DNA of 64,000 bases from Parafenestella ontariensis (taxonomy: Eukaryota; Ascomycota; Dothideomycetes; Pleosporales; Cucurbitariaceae), in NCBI GenBank assembly GCA_021596325.1, contig JAKGDA010000010.1, forward strand, positions 248,001 to 312,000. Reading direction: 5' to 3'. This document shows, one piece after another, positions 22,404 to 33,633 of the stretch; within the stretch, counting starts at the first letter, position 1, and every line of letters starts with the position of its first letter. Both the position numbers and the translations under genes were made by a program. The notes beneath the pieces are model-generated. The model saw nothing but the letters and a program-made list of their open reading frames with translations. It had not been told where the DNA came from and did no database searches.

Positions 22404-24668
22404 CTACTCAGAGTCCTCGTCCTCTTCACTGTCTTCATCACTCTCCTCTTCACTCTCCTGTTGCAGGAACTCAATCAAGCTCTTCGTCTTTTCCCTCACC
22501 CGCTGCATCTCTTCATTCTCCGTGCTCCTATCGTCCTCCCACCACTGCACCATGCCGTCCTCCTCGACAGCGTCTAGCTCGACTAGCTTCGTTGCCGCAC
22601 TCAGTAAGATGTTCTCGCCATTGTCCTTGTGAACAAGATCCGCCTGCAACAAGAGCATGAAATCCACCTGATCAACCTTGTTCGATGCGTTCTTGTCGAA
22701 GATGGCGCGATCGATGAGCTCCTTGTGTTGGCCAAAGACCTGAGCGACTGCATTCTTGACGGCTTGACCAGACTTGGTGAGTTGCGTGATGCGCTTGACG
22801 AATGAAGAAACGACTGCGCGGCGGACTTGGTGGTCCGATGCGTTCGTGCTCATGCGGAGCGCTGTGAGCTCGAGTTGAATGTTGGCAGACTCATGACCCT
22901 CGACCAAAGAATCGTATATGCTAGCTGAAGCATCGTGATCGAAATTTGCGGCATGCTGGCTGTCCGCAGAGCCGACGGACAAGAAACTACTCGCTGCGGA
23001 TCTGTCATGCCGTATTTCAAAGTCTTCTGCTTCGGACTCTGAGTTTAGGGTAGATATTGACTCGTTCGAGAGGTTGTAGACTAGGTGTGTTAGCGCAAAG
23101 GTAGTTCTTGGGAGAAAGGTTGACTGACTTGGCCCAGCGGAGACGAGCCCGTCCACAAGCTCATCCTCGTCTTCCTCGTCCGAATCTTGGAACTCGAACC
23201 CGTCGCCTTTCTGCCCAACTACTGCTGGATCTGGATCGCCTCTGAAAAGGTCCTCATCACGCTCCCGCCTTCGTTTCGCCCTCGTAATTCTATGACCTCC
23301 GCGTATCGTCATGCCTTCGCTGATGCTGACACCATACGAGATCAGCGCGCCCGACTCAATCGTGCATCTTCGCCCGATCGAAGCCTCGTTTGCAATGATA
23401 GACCGTGTCACGGTACTCCCGTCGCCTATGCTGGCGTAATCCCACAGATACGCACCATCAATCTTGACGTTCCGTCCAATCTGGCAATGGCGACCAATTA
23501 TGCTGTTGGTGATGATGCTTTTATCGCCGATGCTGGTCCCTCGACCAATGACCGTCTTCGAACCAATGACACAGTCGCGTGCTAGTATGACTCCCTCCTC
23601 TTTGTAGATATTGCCTTTCTGTAACCGGTACGATTGTCCTTGAACAAGGTTGCTATCAGGACATAGCGGATATGCCCAGCGTGATACGATGTCTTTGCTG
23701 ACCGAGTCGTACGCGTAGAGATTTCTCACTCGTGCCGCATAGTGATCTGCGATGATGTGCGTGTGGAAAGTCTTGCCATTAAGCTCGTAGTCCTTCAGTA
23801 CACTGTGTAGGAAGCCTTTCCGCGGCGCTTGGAAGTCGAAGTTGTCACTCCATAGCGCCAACACGTCCGGTGTGCAGATATCGATCCCACAGTCGATAAG
23901 GTCTTGCCGTACCTCCAGCTCCTGGTGTGTGGATAGCAGTTCAGGGTCGATGGAGAGGTAGTGCGTCTGGTCCCGGTTTGGCATCTGTTCGAAATGCAGA
24001 CACCTGTCCTTGGATGGATCAATCACAAAGACTGGGCTCGTCCCTCTGGCTTTCGTCCTGTGAGTGTTTCCAGCCTCCCGCAGCACCATCGTCATAATCG
24101 CGTTCTTGTCTTTGGCCCGGCGCGCCCTATGCGCAGCGAGCGCAGACTCCAGCGGCAGATTGCTGACCACGTCTCCATACACCATAAGGAAGTCGCCGGT
24201 CAGCAAACTCCTGCTATCCAAATCTCGCATCGCATCGCCGATTGAGTGTGACGTCGACTGGATGAGCTCCAGCTTCGAGAAGGGTGATGACTGTGCGGAC
24301 CATTTTGACCGTGTTATGTACTCCTCGACCTGTTCTCTGTGTGCGCCACAATATACGAAGACCTCTTCTACGCCTGCGTTGGCCAGAAACTCGAAGGTGT
24401 ATTCGATGAGCGGGGTATTTGCGAGGGGTAGCAAACACTACAAATTTATTAGTACTGCGATAGTGGACGCATAGGCATACAGACCCTGGGGTGCTCGAGC
24501 GTGAAGGGACTGAAGCGGGTTTCGAAGGGATCTGCGAGTATCTGAGAAGTTAGCACAGCTTTCGTAGTACATGCGCAATGCGAGGCGTACCACAGCCTGG
24601 AGCGGCTCGTCGCGCTCCTCCTCAGCCGATTTGCCCTTCTCTTGGCCCTTCTTTCCTTTCGGGGGCAT
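22404..24668 (-). CDS. GCD6: translation initiation factor eIF2B subunit epsilon
   Basis: Catalytic guanine-nucleotide-exchange subunit that recycles eIF2-GDP to eIF2-GTP in cytosolic translation initiation. Exons: 24668-24591, 24541-24485, 24437-23129 and 23080-22404 (706 aa). The nucleotidyltransferase-like domain begins ILADPFETRFSPFTLEHPR then CLLPLANTPLIEYTFEFL. A left-handed beta-helix of hexapeptide repeats follows (VIGSKTVIGRGTSIGDKSII and onward, about 310-400). The acidic linker contains the last intron. The C-terminal W2 (AA-box) exchange domain includes MVQWWEDD near residue 661 and ends in an acidic tail. The last intron (23081-23128) is 48 nt with no in-frame stop, so a naive ORF reads through it (see findings). 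The N-terminal Lys-rich start MPPKGKKGQEKGK matches fungal homologues. Confidence 0.95.
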
Positions 24669-25717
24669 TGTGAATATTGTGGTTGAATCTGCAGCTCGCT
24701 AAGGTGGAGGCGTTGTGGTTCCAGGGTGCTGCACGTGGTGGGGAAGGTCGGTATAGGCGTCCGAGAAAAGCTTCAAAATCACGACCAACTCGCTGACTCA
24801 CTCCTCCGCGGGGCGACGGTCAGGACAACCACGCAAACCAGATCACCGGGACCCGCTCGCGTCACAGCACTTTAGTGGGGTGGCTCTGCGGGAAAGCCGC
24901 AGCAGCAAGGCACATGAATCTCGTGCACGGCTTTCTGCCCTGGGGCCATCGAGGTCCAGACCACCAGGAACACCATCTCCTGGGAATGCTTATTGCGACG
25001 ACATTCCTCAGCGGAGGGATCGGGATCCTGGTCGATTCTTCAAGATACGATGTCTGTCGAGCTGGACTGCCATTTAGAATATACAAGATGCATCGTTAGC
25101 TATCCAAAGATATTTGGCAGTCTCTCGGACGCTATATATTGTGTGATGTATACAATTTTGAACTTCAAAAAAAGTCTCTCGTTCGTATATAGAACAATGA
25201 GCATAGCATTGCTGCTGTTCCATCGTCACACGTACAGGAATAGCGATCATATCATAACAATATATAAATTCAATATGAACACTGTCACACCTGACTCCTA
25301 GGTGATCCGCCCCTTCAGCTCCCTCAAGCCGAAGGGAAGTGCGGAAGACGGTCCATATTCAACACTCTAACGGGTATGTCGTGAACAAAAGACCATTTCC
25401 GGCCCTCTCATGCTTTCCGTACTAACAAATGAGGTATCAGACCAAGTTTGAAACCCCTCGAACGCCCAGTCACGCCAAAGTGATCCCCGTCACTGAACGC
25501 TTCAGTCCTGCCTTCCCTTGATACAGTACAACATAGCTTCTGGCATACAAGGGCCGGAGGCAGTGCCAGCGTTCTAATATCTTCTTTCTCTCATTTCACT
25601 CCGCTCTCCGGCCGCTATTACTGTTCTGTGAAGGGCTAGATCCAAGGACCGAAGGCTTAACCAATGAGCTAGTGACGCTCAATGAATTCCTGCGGCGAGC
25701 ACTATCTCTTCGCTGCA
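24669..25717. other. intergenic region
   Basis: About 1 kb between the eIF2B epsilon promoter and the end of the Skn7-like gene. Relatively AT-rich around 25080-25290. No gene is seen. Confidence 0.45.
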
Positions 25718-27980
25718 TCATCGTGGGCGTTGTTGCATAGGATTCATCGGCTGTTGCATCTGGGATGCATACATTTGTTGGCGCTTCGCGGGATTGTTCA
25801 TGTCATCCCCACCGGAGATGTCAGAGATTTGCCTGCGGTGGCTGGCTGGCGCCTGTTGTTGTTGCTGTTGTTGCTGCTGTTGCTGTCTCGCCTGCATCTG
25901 CATCTGTGGCGAAGTGTTGTAACCAATGTTGGCTTGCATGGGGTTAACACCGTAGGCGCTAGGATGTTGCACTGGCTGCCCTTGCATGGCCTGCGCATAC
26001 TCATCGTTCACGCTGCTGCCGACAGGGGAGACACCTGGCATCTGATTCGGCGAGTTCCAATTGCTCACAGTCGCTGGCGACTTCGCGGGTGAGTCTTCCT
26101 CCTTGAGGACCAGTTGCCGAGCTATTTGCACAGGCTGAGGCGCTGCCATTCCCTCTCCTTGTGCCAGCGGCTTCTTGAGATGAACCAGGTGCTTCTCAAG
26201 CATATGCAATAGGCCTTCCTTCGTGAAAGGTTTAGGGAGCACATCATTCATGCCTAAACACATTCAGTAGATGATTAACGTGTAGGGAGGTGTAACGTAC
26301 CATGCTGGAAGTACATCGAGATATCGTCGCTTCGAATATTTGAAGTCATCGCCACGATTGGGGTTGTGTCAAATTGCCTGATCAGATGGCAAGCCGAAAC
26401 ACCGTCAAGGTTTGGCATGATGATATCCATCAAGACTAAATCGTACTTGGATCCTGCATTCATTTTGTTGACAGCTTCCAAGCCATCGAGCTAAACATGG
26501 TCAGCGCGACATAGATAGAGGGCCAATTGCCACTTACCGCACTATCAATGGAGCAGTGGAAGGCGTATAAGAATTTGCTTCCAATGCGCCGACACGTGGG
26601 ATCATCCTCAACGAGCAGAATCTGGGGAGGTCGAATCCAGCCGGGATCTGGAATGGTACTCTTCTTCCTTCCTTCCTGAAACTTGGGCTCGGCAGCGTCA
26701 ACAGCCTTTGGTGGGGCCGCATATGGGATATTGTTGATGTGCTCACTGTACATAGGATCAATACCGTTCGATTGGCCGACTGGATAGACCAGATTGTCAA
26801 GGTTCTCGAGGCGCATCGAGCCGGCGGAGCTTGCCGATGGTGGTCCGCGACTCGTAGGTCGAATTGCTGCCCGCGCGAAGTCTGGCGGTGGTGTTGTTAA
26901 TGTGCCATTCATTCTCATAGTAATCTCATTCATCTGCTCCAGGTTTCTTGGGTTCAGCATAACATCGGCATTCGTCTCGCTAAGAAGCTTGGAAGCATGC
27001 TGCAGAGGTGAAGCAGGGTTGTCGTCGTCGGAGGCCTGGTTAGGAGCTTCGACATTGCCGTTTTGCGGTTGCGTGCCGTTGGGGCCAAAAGTAAGTTTGC
27101 TATTCCTTCTTTGCGTTGCGTCGACGCCGTGCAGAAAGGTCATGATTTGCTGCATGACATGCTCATGGTTAACGACCGTCTTCTGCAGGCCAATGACCTC
27201 CTGCAACAGCATGGAGTGATGGATGCTCAACTCGTTGTATCGCCCCTCAAGCGCATGCAGCTGCGCTTGCGTCGCCATCAATTGTCCGCTCACCATGTCC
27301 ATCTGTTGCGACGGCACTAGCATATCTGTCTCGTTCGGTTGGTTCGGTTTGCGTGGGGCGGGGGCTTTTCGCCGGATGTTGTCGAGCGCATCTTTATTGT
27401 TCATCTTGAAGTCTGGGTGTTTGAATTCCCAAGCCTGGGATAACCATTAGCATGCGCTTCATTGGGGGGGGGGGGGGGGGGGAAGCGCGTGGAAACATGG
27501 AACGCCAGAACTGCTGTGTAGAACAAAACATACCCCGGCCCCGTACGGCGACTGTCCGTTCTCTTCATTATTATGCCTGACTTTGTGGAAATCGTATTTG
27601 TTCAGCTGTCGCACAAAACTGGCGAAGTTGCTGTGTTTGAAGTGCTTGGGAAGGATATGTTTTGTGAATTTCTCGTTCTGGACCCATGTTAACGATTCCA
27701 CTTTCTAGTGCACGACCAGGGCGATGGCGTACTTCTAAGACGACGAAACTGTCGCCATCGTTTCCCCATCGTACCACGCTCTCGTCGCTCGGGTTTTCCA
27801 GCATTCTATCGCGCCGGTTAGCACGCATACGCGATAAGGGCAGATAATCGAGATTGGCCTACTTGTACAACTTGCGCACCTGAAAGGCTGTTAGCGTTAT
27901 CCTCGCAAGAAATGCGATTGCGAACGTACGAAGTCGCTGGAGTTGCTCGACCCGGCACCCCCTGCCTGATTGGAGTCCAT
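25718..27980 (-). CDS. SKN7: Skn7-type transcription factor: HSF DNA-binding domain plus response-regulator receiver
   Basis: Nuclear output of the fungal Sln1-Ypd1 phosphorelay, controlling oxidative-stress and cell-wall genes. Seven exons: 27980-27930, 27879-27863, 27805-27733, 27677-27534, 27434-26538, 26490-26301 and 26253-25718 (635 aa, phases consistent). The HSF-type domain (about residues 17-110) includes the helix KHSNFASFVRQLNKYDFHKV. A heptad-like coiled coil follows (about 130-200). The receiver domain (about 366-485) has acidic pocket VEDD (370-373), phospho-acceptor Asp416 in LVLMDIIMP and conserved Lys in LPKPF. The C-terminal tail has an 11-residue polyglutamine run and Met/Gln-rich sequence. 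Exon 2 is only 17 nt. Intron 4 carries a 19-base homopolymer. Confidence 0.95.
25853..25885 (-). repeat. polyglutamine microsatellite in the Skn7-like gene
   Basis: Eleven consecutive CAA/CAG codons (33 nt) encode a glutamine run in the C-terminal tail. Mixed codons suggest moderate stability. Confidence 0.9.
27464..27482 (-). repeat. 19-base poly-C tract (poly-G on plus) inside intron 4 of the Skn7-like gene
   Basis: Uninterrupted G19 on the plus strand lies in the 27435-27533 intron. It sits upstream of the branch-site-like TGCTAAT and the CAG acceptor. It could act as an extended pyrimidine tract, or be length-variable or an assembly-sensitive homopolymer. Confidence 0.9.
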
Positions 27981-29082
27981 GATGGCTCTGGATGACGAAA
28001 CTTGGCGACTGGATAGCTCTCCCTCCGATCCCGATGGTCGCGCGACGATGGGTCAAATACTGAATCAGGGACTCGAATGGCAGAAGATGGGATGGCGCCG
28101 GCGACGACCTTTAGCACTTCGAACCGACCGCAATAAGGAGGGCGGCGGGCGGCGCGCGAGGCGCAGGTCCGGAGGTTGCGCTTGAAGGCTCACTTGGCCT
28201 TGCGATCGAAATGGGATCGCTGATGACGAAATCACTGGGCATAGGCGAGCCTGACTTCAGGCGGGTGGGATGCAGAGGACGAGATCTGGACCTTTGATGT
28301 AAAAGACAAGGAGACATGGGCCGTGGCATCTGAGCGGGCACTTTCAGTCTAAATGGCTCTAAAGCAGGTTAACTGCTTGAGAGGAATGCGAGTTTGAGCT
28401 TGCGCTAGTAAGAAAAAGCCAAGCGGGAGTGCTGCCGAGGACAAGGCCAGGGTGCGCATGTGGGATACGAAGGGTTGGAAGGAGCTATCGCTTGGAGCCA
28501 ACCGCAGGCATTTGTATCTACGGCTCTTTGTTTTACAGTCGGTCCTAACGCTGAAAACCATCGTCAGAGACATCATGACATGTCGAATGGTTTAAGCATA
28601 ACGGGACTTTGTTGATCCCAGGTTCGCGAGCTCTCACCAGCCCAGTTTTCCGTACGGCGGTCCAAACGGGGCAGCGCCCACGCCAGTGACGAACTCGGGG
28701 CGCCGGTTCAGGACGCGATCGGCACCAAAGCTGTCGAATTATCGACGCGAGAACACGGCATGCGGGCTACCTCAATTACCTGCAATCTACTCCCGCTGCG
28801 AAGCTCGCTTGACAGCTATTTGCGACCCGCAGGCCCACCTTTCAAATTGCACAATTCAATAAGGAAAGAGCGCCTGCCGGATGGTGGATTGCCCTTGCCG
28901 CATCCGAGAGCATTGGGCAGCTAGCCACGATTTCAAGTGGGTGGACGATCGGACGCTCTCACCAATCACGACACCCCCGCCAAACCTCCTCTACCAAGCT
29001 CCCGAAGCCCCCAACCACCTACGACATCGACAGCTCTATTTTCGAACTACGAGCTCCCATACACACCAATTCACTCTCCATC
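27981..29082. other. divergent intergenic region, Skn7-like / peroxiredoxin
   Basis: 1.1 kb between the starts of the stress regulator and the peroxiredoxin. A CCAAT motif lies at 28962-28966, about 120 nt before the peroxiredoxin ATG. Short ORFs here show no domain. Confidence 0.5.
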
Positions 29083-30157
29083 ATGTTCGCTGCCACCCGT
29101 CAGCTATCCTTGACGCGCTCTGTCGCCAGCCGCCGCCTTTTCCACGCATCGGCTCCGGCATTCGTCAAGGTTGGCGACAAGCTGCCAGATGTCGAGCTTG
29201 TCGAGGGTTCACCAGGTAACAAGGTCAACCTCGCAAAGGAGTTGACTGGCAAAGGCGTGGTCATTGGTGAGTGGCTGGTTATAGGCCCGAGCCCTCAAGA
29301 GAACGTTGCCTGACTGAACGCCGTATCTAGGAGTGCCGGCTGCCTTCTGTAAGCACTTGGCGTCTACGTACTGATGCACGTGAGGTAGACTAACCTCGTA
29401 CCTTTCTTACAGCCCCTTCGTGCTCTGAGAACCATATTCCCGGCTACATCAATTCCACCAAGCTCAAAGCAGCCGGCAAAGTCTTTGTCGTCTCAGTCAA
29501 TGACCCCTTCGTGTAGGTGAATCGATGTTTTCGCGAGTCGTGAAGTTTGGTGTTCTAAGACTGTCTCGGAGGAGAGGACATGCGTGCTGGCTTTGATGCG
29601 AGCATGACCAACACAAGATACACGAGACCTCGCCGCGTTGCCACCTGCAGCACGATCTCAATGCATGTCTTGCCGGGATCTCTTTTCTCGATTTGGTTTC
29701 TGCTTGCCTCGAGGCTGACTAGGTACAGGATGAAAGCGTGGGGTAAGACCCTCGATCCCTCAGGCTCTAGTGGCGTATGTGCTCCCTTGCGTTTCTCTGG
29801 AACGTTTTTCTGGGATGTTTGAAGTGGTACTGATCCAGATAGATTCGCTTCCTCGGTGATCCTAGCCTGGCATGTACGTCTATCCATGTACGGACTGCAC
29901 GTGAGACATACTGACTGGGTAACTCCCTCTATAGTCACAAACGCCCTTGATCTCTCTTTCGACGGTGCTTCAATTTTTGGTGGGGATCGTTCCAAGAGAT
30001 ATGCCCTCGTGATTGAGGACGGTGCCATAAAGGAAGCGCATGTAGAGTCGGACAACACTGGCTTGAATGGTTTGTTTCATCTGATATCACCTTGTCATAT
30101 GATTGTTAGTCGGTCCGCTGATTAAACATAGTTTCCGCGGCCGATAAAGTGCTCTAA
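29083..30157 (+). CDS. mitochondrial Prx5-type peroxiredoxin
   Basis: Thiol peroxidase reducing H2O2 and alkyl hydroperoxides. Seven exons: 29083-29266, 29331-29348, 29413-29512, 29729-29774, 29843-29873, 29935-30069 and 30132-30157 (179 aa, all phases consistent). The N-terminal 25 residues (MFAATRQLSLTRSVASRRLF) look like a mitochondrial presequence. The peroxidatic Cys71 lies in FSPSCSENHIPGY. Other family elements are VGDKLPDVELVEG, VFVVSVNDPFVMKAW, RFLGDPSLAFTNALDLSF, and GDRSKRYALVIEDG. The end VSAADKVL is typical of the Prx5/AHP1 group. Exons 2 and 5 are only 18 and 31 nt, so single-ORF gene finding misses most of the protein. It is divergent from the Skn7-like gene, a known regulator of antioxidant genes in fungi. 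Confidence 0.93.
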
Positions 30158-31565
30158 TCGCCCTGCCCACCCGAAGAGATCGAATCTGGGTGCCTCGTGA
30201 ACGACTCTCGATGAAAAATGTTCTTTTAGGATCTAGTCAGTTCCAAATAAGGGCATTCAAGAGTTATTAGCGACTGGTGTTTCGATCGAGTTGCAAGATG
30301 GAACACCATGCAAGACAGGGCCTAAGTCTGTCTGCGACAACCGCGGTAAGGCAAGCAAGTGACTTCAATAGCAATATCACAATCATCAACATCAGCAAAT
30401 GCTACATCGAACGTATTCCTCCGGCAAGCTTCGGTAGGACACGGCAGTTACGCAGACGTGGTCTCAAGTATTGCACGGCCCCTTCGGCACTTTTTTGCCA
30501 TTATATGTTTTAAGTGGTCAATTTCTCATCCCACCTGATCTCGTTTCCGTCATGATTATCGAAACATCGACTCTGAATATTCGTTACCTGTCTAGCGTGT
30601 TCAAATGTATGGGACAACCATGGTCCTTTCTTACCACGTGATCGAAGTCTCTGGTCCCATTGGCGAACGTGTCTTCTAATATTTACATATCATCCTATGA
30701 ATTGGTTCTTTCAGTCCACAGCCTACCTGGGTAATTCTTAGGTTTTGCTATCTTGTATCTCTGGGGCTTAGCCGCTTTTTCTCAGCGGAGCACACGACAG
30801 TATGACCAAGAATGAGAGCACCATTTAAACATCCTGGAATCCAGTGACATTGCAAAATTACAACACAGTGATCACTACATCTCGGTATTCAGTTTAGCCA
30901 GGGAAACTACGCTCTCACGTGCTCTAATGTTTCGGTGGCATAGTCCAACCAAGCTTAGAGCGGTTCCTCTCACTTGGCATAACCATATCGGCTCAGAACC
31001 TCGCTTGGTTAGGTTTTGGCTTACATAGTTTCACTCTTAGACTTAAAGTGGCACTCAGAGCCATAGTTCCCTTCGGTGAAGTCCGAGAGAGCATGGCGAT
31101 TGATACCATCACAACGGCTCACTACAATTCGATCAATTGCTTTACCAAAGATTCTTGATGATATCAGCTGATATATTAATGCCTTTCCACAACATGGACA
31201 ACCGAATTGAGCTTGAGAAGCAAGACTTCTGTAGGCATACCAATTTCCGTAATCTCACACCACAATGTACTTATGTACTATGGCCGTAAGCAGTTGGTTA
31301 TACGAGCAATATCCACTTTTAGCATCCACAACTGAATCTCAGGTAGTGGCGAACGGGACAAAAGTTACGTTACGAATACAGGAATAGCACTGACCCACAA
31401 CGACGTAGTACAGGCCTGTGCGATACAAACTTCACTGATTCGAGAAACTCTACTGATTTCAAGATTAACGACGACCTCATGATACGAGATGATGCTTTAA
31501 GTATACCTATCCTCGCGACATATACCAGCTTCTCCTTAGTCTTGCTCAACTGTCCTCTGTGCAAC
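30158..31565. other. intergenic region
   Basis: 1.4 kb between the 3' ends of two convergent genes. AT-richer than average, with no ORF of note. No repeat or RNA gene is recognised. Confidence 0.45.
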
Positions 31566-33071
31566 TTACGAGCTCGCAAATGCACAAGTACCCAAATCAA
31601 GCTTCTTCGCCGGAACATGCGGGCTGATATCGAAGTCGAAGATATCCATCGGAAGACCCATGGTCGTACATGCATTCGGAATGTCGACCAACCCTGCAAT
31701 GTGTCCTTGTACCGGAGCACAAGACAGCAGGAGATAGATCTGGTAGTCGTTGTAGCCTGACACATAGTAAGCTTACTATCACAGTCACAGAACTAAAGAA
31801 GAAGTAGCAAAAGGAAGACACTCACCATATCTCCTCAAATACTCAATCACCCTCAAACACGTCTGTCGATACGCCACCGTCGCATCCATATAATGCTGCT
31901 TCCCATGCTCGTCGACCGAGAAACCCTCAAAGTAAATATACCTTCCAGGACCAAACTGCGGCTCCACGGGCCCGGGCACATAGATCGGGGATTTCATACC
32001 CAGCTGCTCGACGCCGTTCTTCATCACGGTGAACTTGATGGTAATCACACCCGCCATTTCAATCGCGCCGCAGAACGAGATTTCACCATCTCCTTGACTG
32101 AAATGCAAGTCGCCGACGCTGAACTTCGCGCCCTTGACGTGCACGGGAAGGAAGACTTTGCTACCGCGTGAGAGGTTCTTAATGTCGCAGTTTCCGCCGT
32201 GTTCAGGCCGGCCGGGGATCGTTCGCGCGCCTTCTTTGCCAATCTTCTCCTTCAAGGCTCCGTCTGCGGAGCCCGCGTGGATGGACTGCGGGTTCGGCGG
32301 CTCTGCGACAACGCGGCCGAGGTGAGAGTGTGTGGAGATTAGCTCGCCTTCGCGTTTGTTCCATTCAGCCAGGATTTCGGCGGACGGGGCACAGCCTAGA
32401 ATGCCCGGGTGGATGAGGCCTGCGAAGCGGACGCCGGGGATGTGGCGCGAGGAGCAGAAGATTCCCTCGAAGTCCCAGATTGCTTTTGCTCTGAAGGTGT
32501 TGTTAGTTTCTTACTCCTCTTTCTTTGATCTCTTTAATTGAGTTGATAGGGGCTGGGTACATACGGCTTCGGGTAGATTTCATCGAGAAATCCACCGCCA
32601 TTCTCCTTCCCAAATACGCCAGTGAACCCCCACGGTTGCTCCTGCAGTGGCTGAACATCTTGTATTTCCACAACTAATACGTCGCCGGGCTCTGCAGTCT
32701 CGATCTCAAACGGACCTGTCAGGTAGTGTATTTTCGTCAAGTCGATATCGCGGACGTCGTCGGCGGAGTCATTGTTGCCGATCTGACCGCCAGTCCAATC
32801 GACACATTCGATTTTGACCTAAGTTGTAAAACAGAACTAAGCGCGTGTTTAACAAGTATGATCTATGCGGGCTGTTTACTTACGACTTCGTTGTTCTTGA
32901 TGGTGCCGCAGGTTGGATTATCTGGATGCCATCGGTTCTAGGCTAGTTAGTCATTCGTGATGTACGAAATAGCTTATAGTGTGACTAATCACTGACGTGG
33001 ATGCATTCTTGCTCTGATGCTGGCTTGTCCAAAGACACCTTTGCGGCATATCGCAGGCCTTCTTTACCCAT
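31566..33071 (-). CDS. formamidase (FmdA/AmdA family)
   Basis: Hydrolyses formamide to formate and ammonia for nitrogen use (EC 3.5.1.49); probably cytosolic. Exons: 33071-32997, 32937-32884, 32818-32565, 32490-31826 and 31756-31566 (412 aa, phases consistent). Family blocks are complete: LRYAAKVSLDKPASEQECIH then NRWHPDNPTCGTIKNNEVV; CVDWTGGQIGNNDSADDVRD; HYLTGPFEIETAEPGDVLVV; GFTGVFGKENGGGFLDE; FAGLIHPGILGCAPS; GGNCDIKNLSRGSKVFLPV; and FSQGDGEISFCGAIEMAG. The C-terminal YNDYQIYLLLSCAPVQGHI also fits fungal formamidases and acetamidases of this fold. Formamide is preferred over acetamide as the substrate by overall similarity, not by a diagnostic residue. A TATA-like CTTTATATG lies about 120 nt upstream on the minus strand. 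Confidence 0.92.
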
Positions 33072-33633
33072 TTTCAAAATCAGGCAATATGTTAGGCTCG
33101 GAAAATAATGACTCAATCGATTCAGACAACACAGCAGGACGGAACGGGACGAGACTGGAGGGATGAAGATCACCAGAGAGGTATCGCACATATAAAGGCA
33201 GCTCGCGCGGGGAAGGCTGACGTCTCAAGCCGTCAATTGCTATCTCCTCTATCGCGTCTATTACCAACTGCCGCCGAGGAGACAGTCAGCCAACCTAAAC
33301 CTATCCCAAACAGCCCCATAGAGATGATAAGCTCAAAGATAGGAGCTGTTACGTTACGTATCATCGGAAGAGCTCCCAAAGCTCGCAAGCTACCTACCGA
33401 ATGTGGAAGAGCTCCACTCCACTGCGGGGTATTTCTCAAATGAACATCATCATCATGCAGCACTAAGAAGCTTGACACTGGTTATGCTTCGTCGCCGGCG
33501 TTGTATAGGTCGCCTATGTTCGTAGTTGATAAGTATTGGTGCATAAGTGAAAAGGCGCATGAGCGTCAACCTTGACACGGCAGTTCCCATCACGCATAAA
33601 ATTCCGATTTGGCTCTTGAGCATTCGGTACATC
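33072..33633. other. intergenic region
   Basis: 562 bp containing the formamidase promoter and the 3' flank of the membrane-protein gene. Nothing else is seen. Confidence 0.4.

Noticed and set aside
25622..25682. tRNA-like A-box (TAGCTCATTGG on minus)
   Set aside because: No matching B-box, no acceptor-stem pairing and no anticodon arm could be folded; a chance match.
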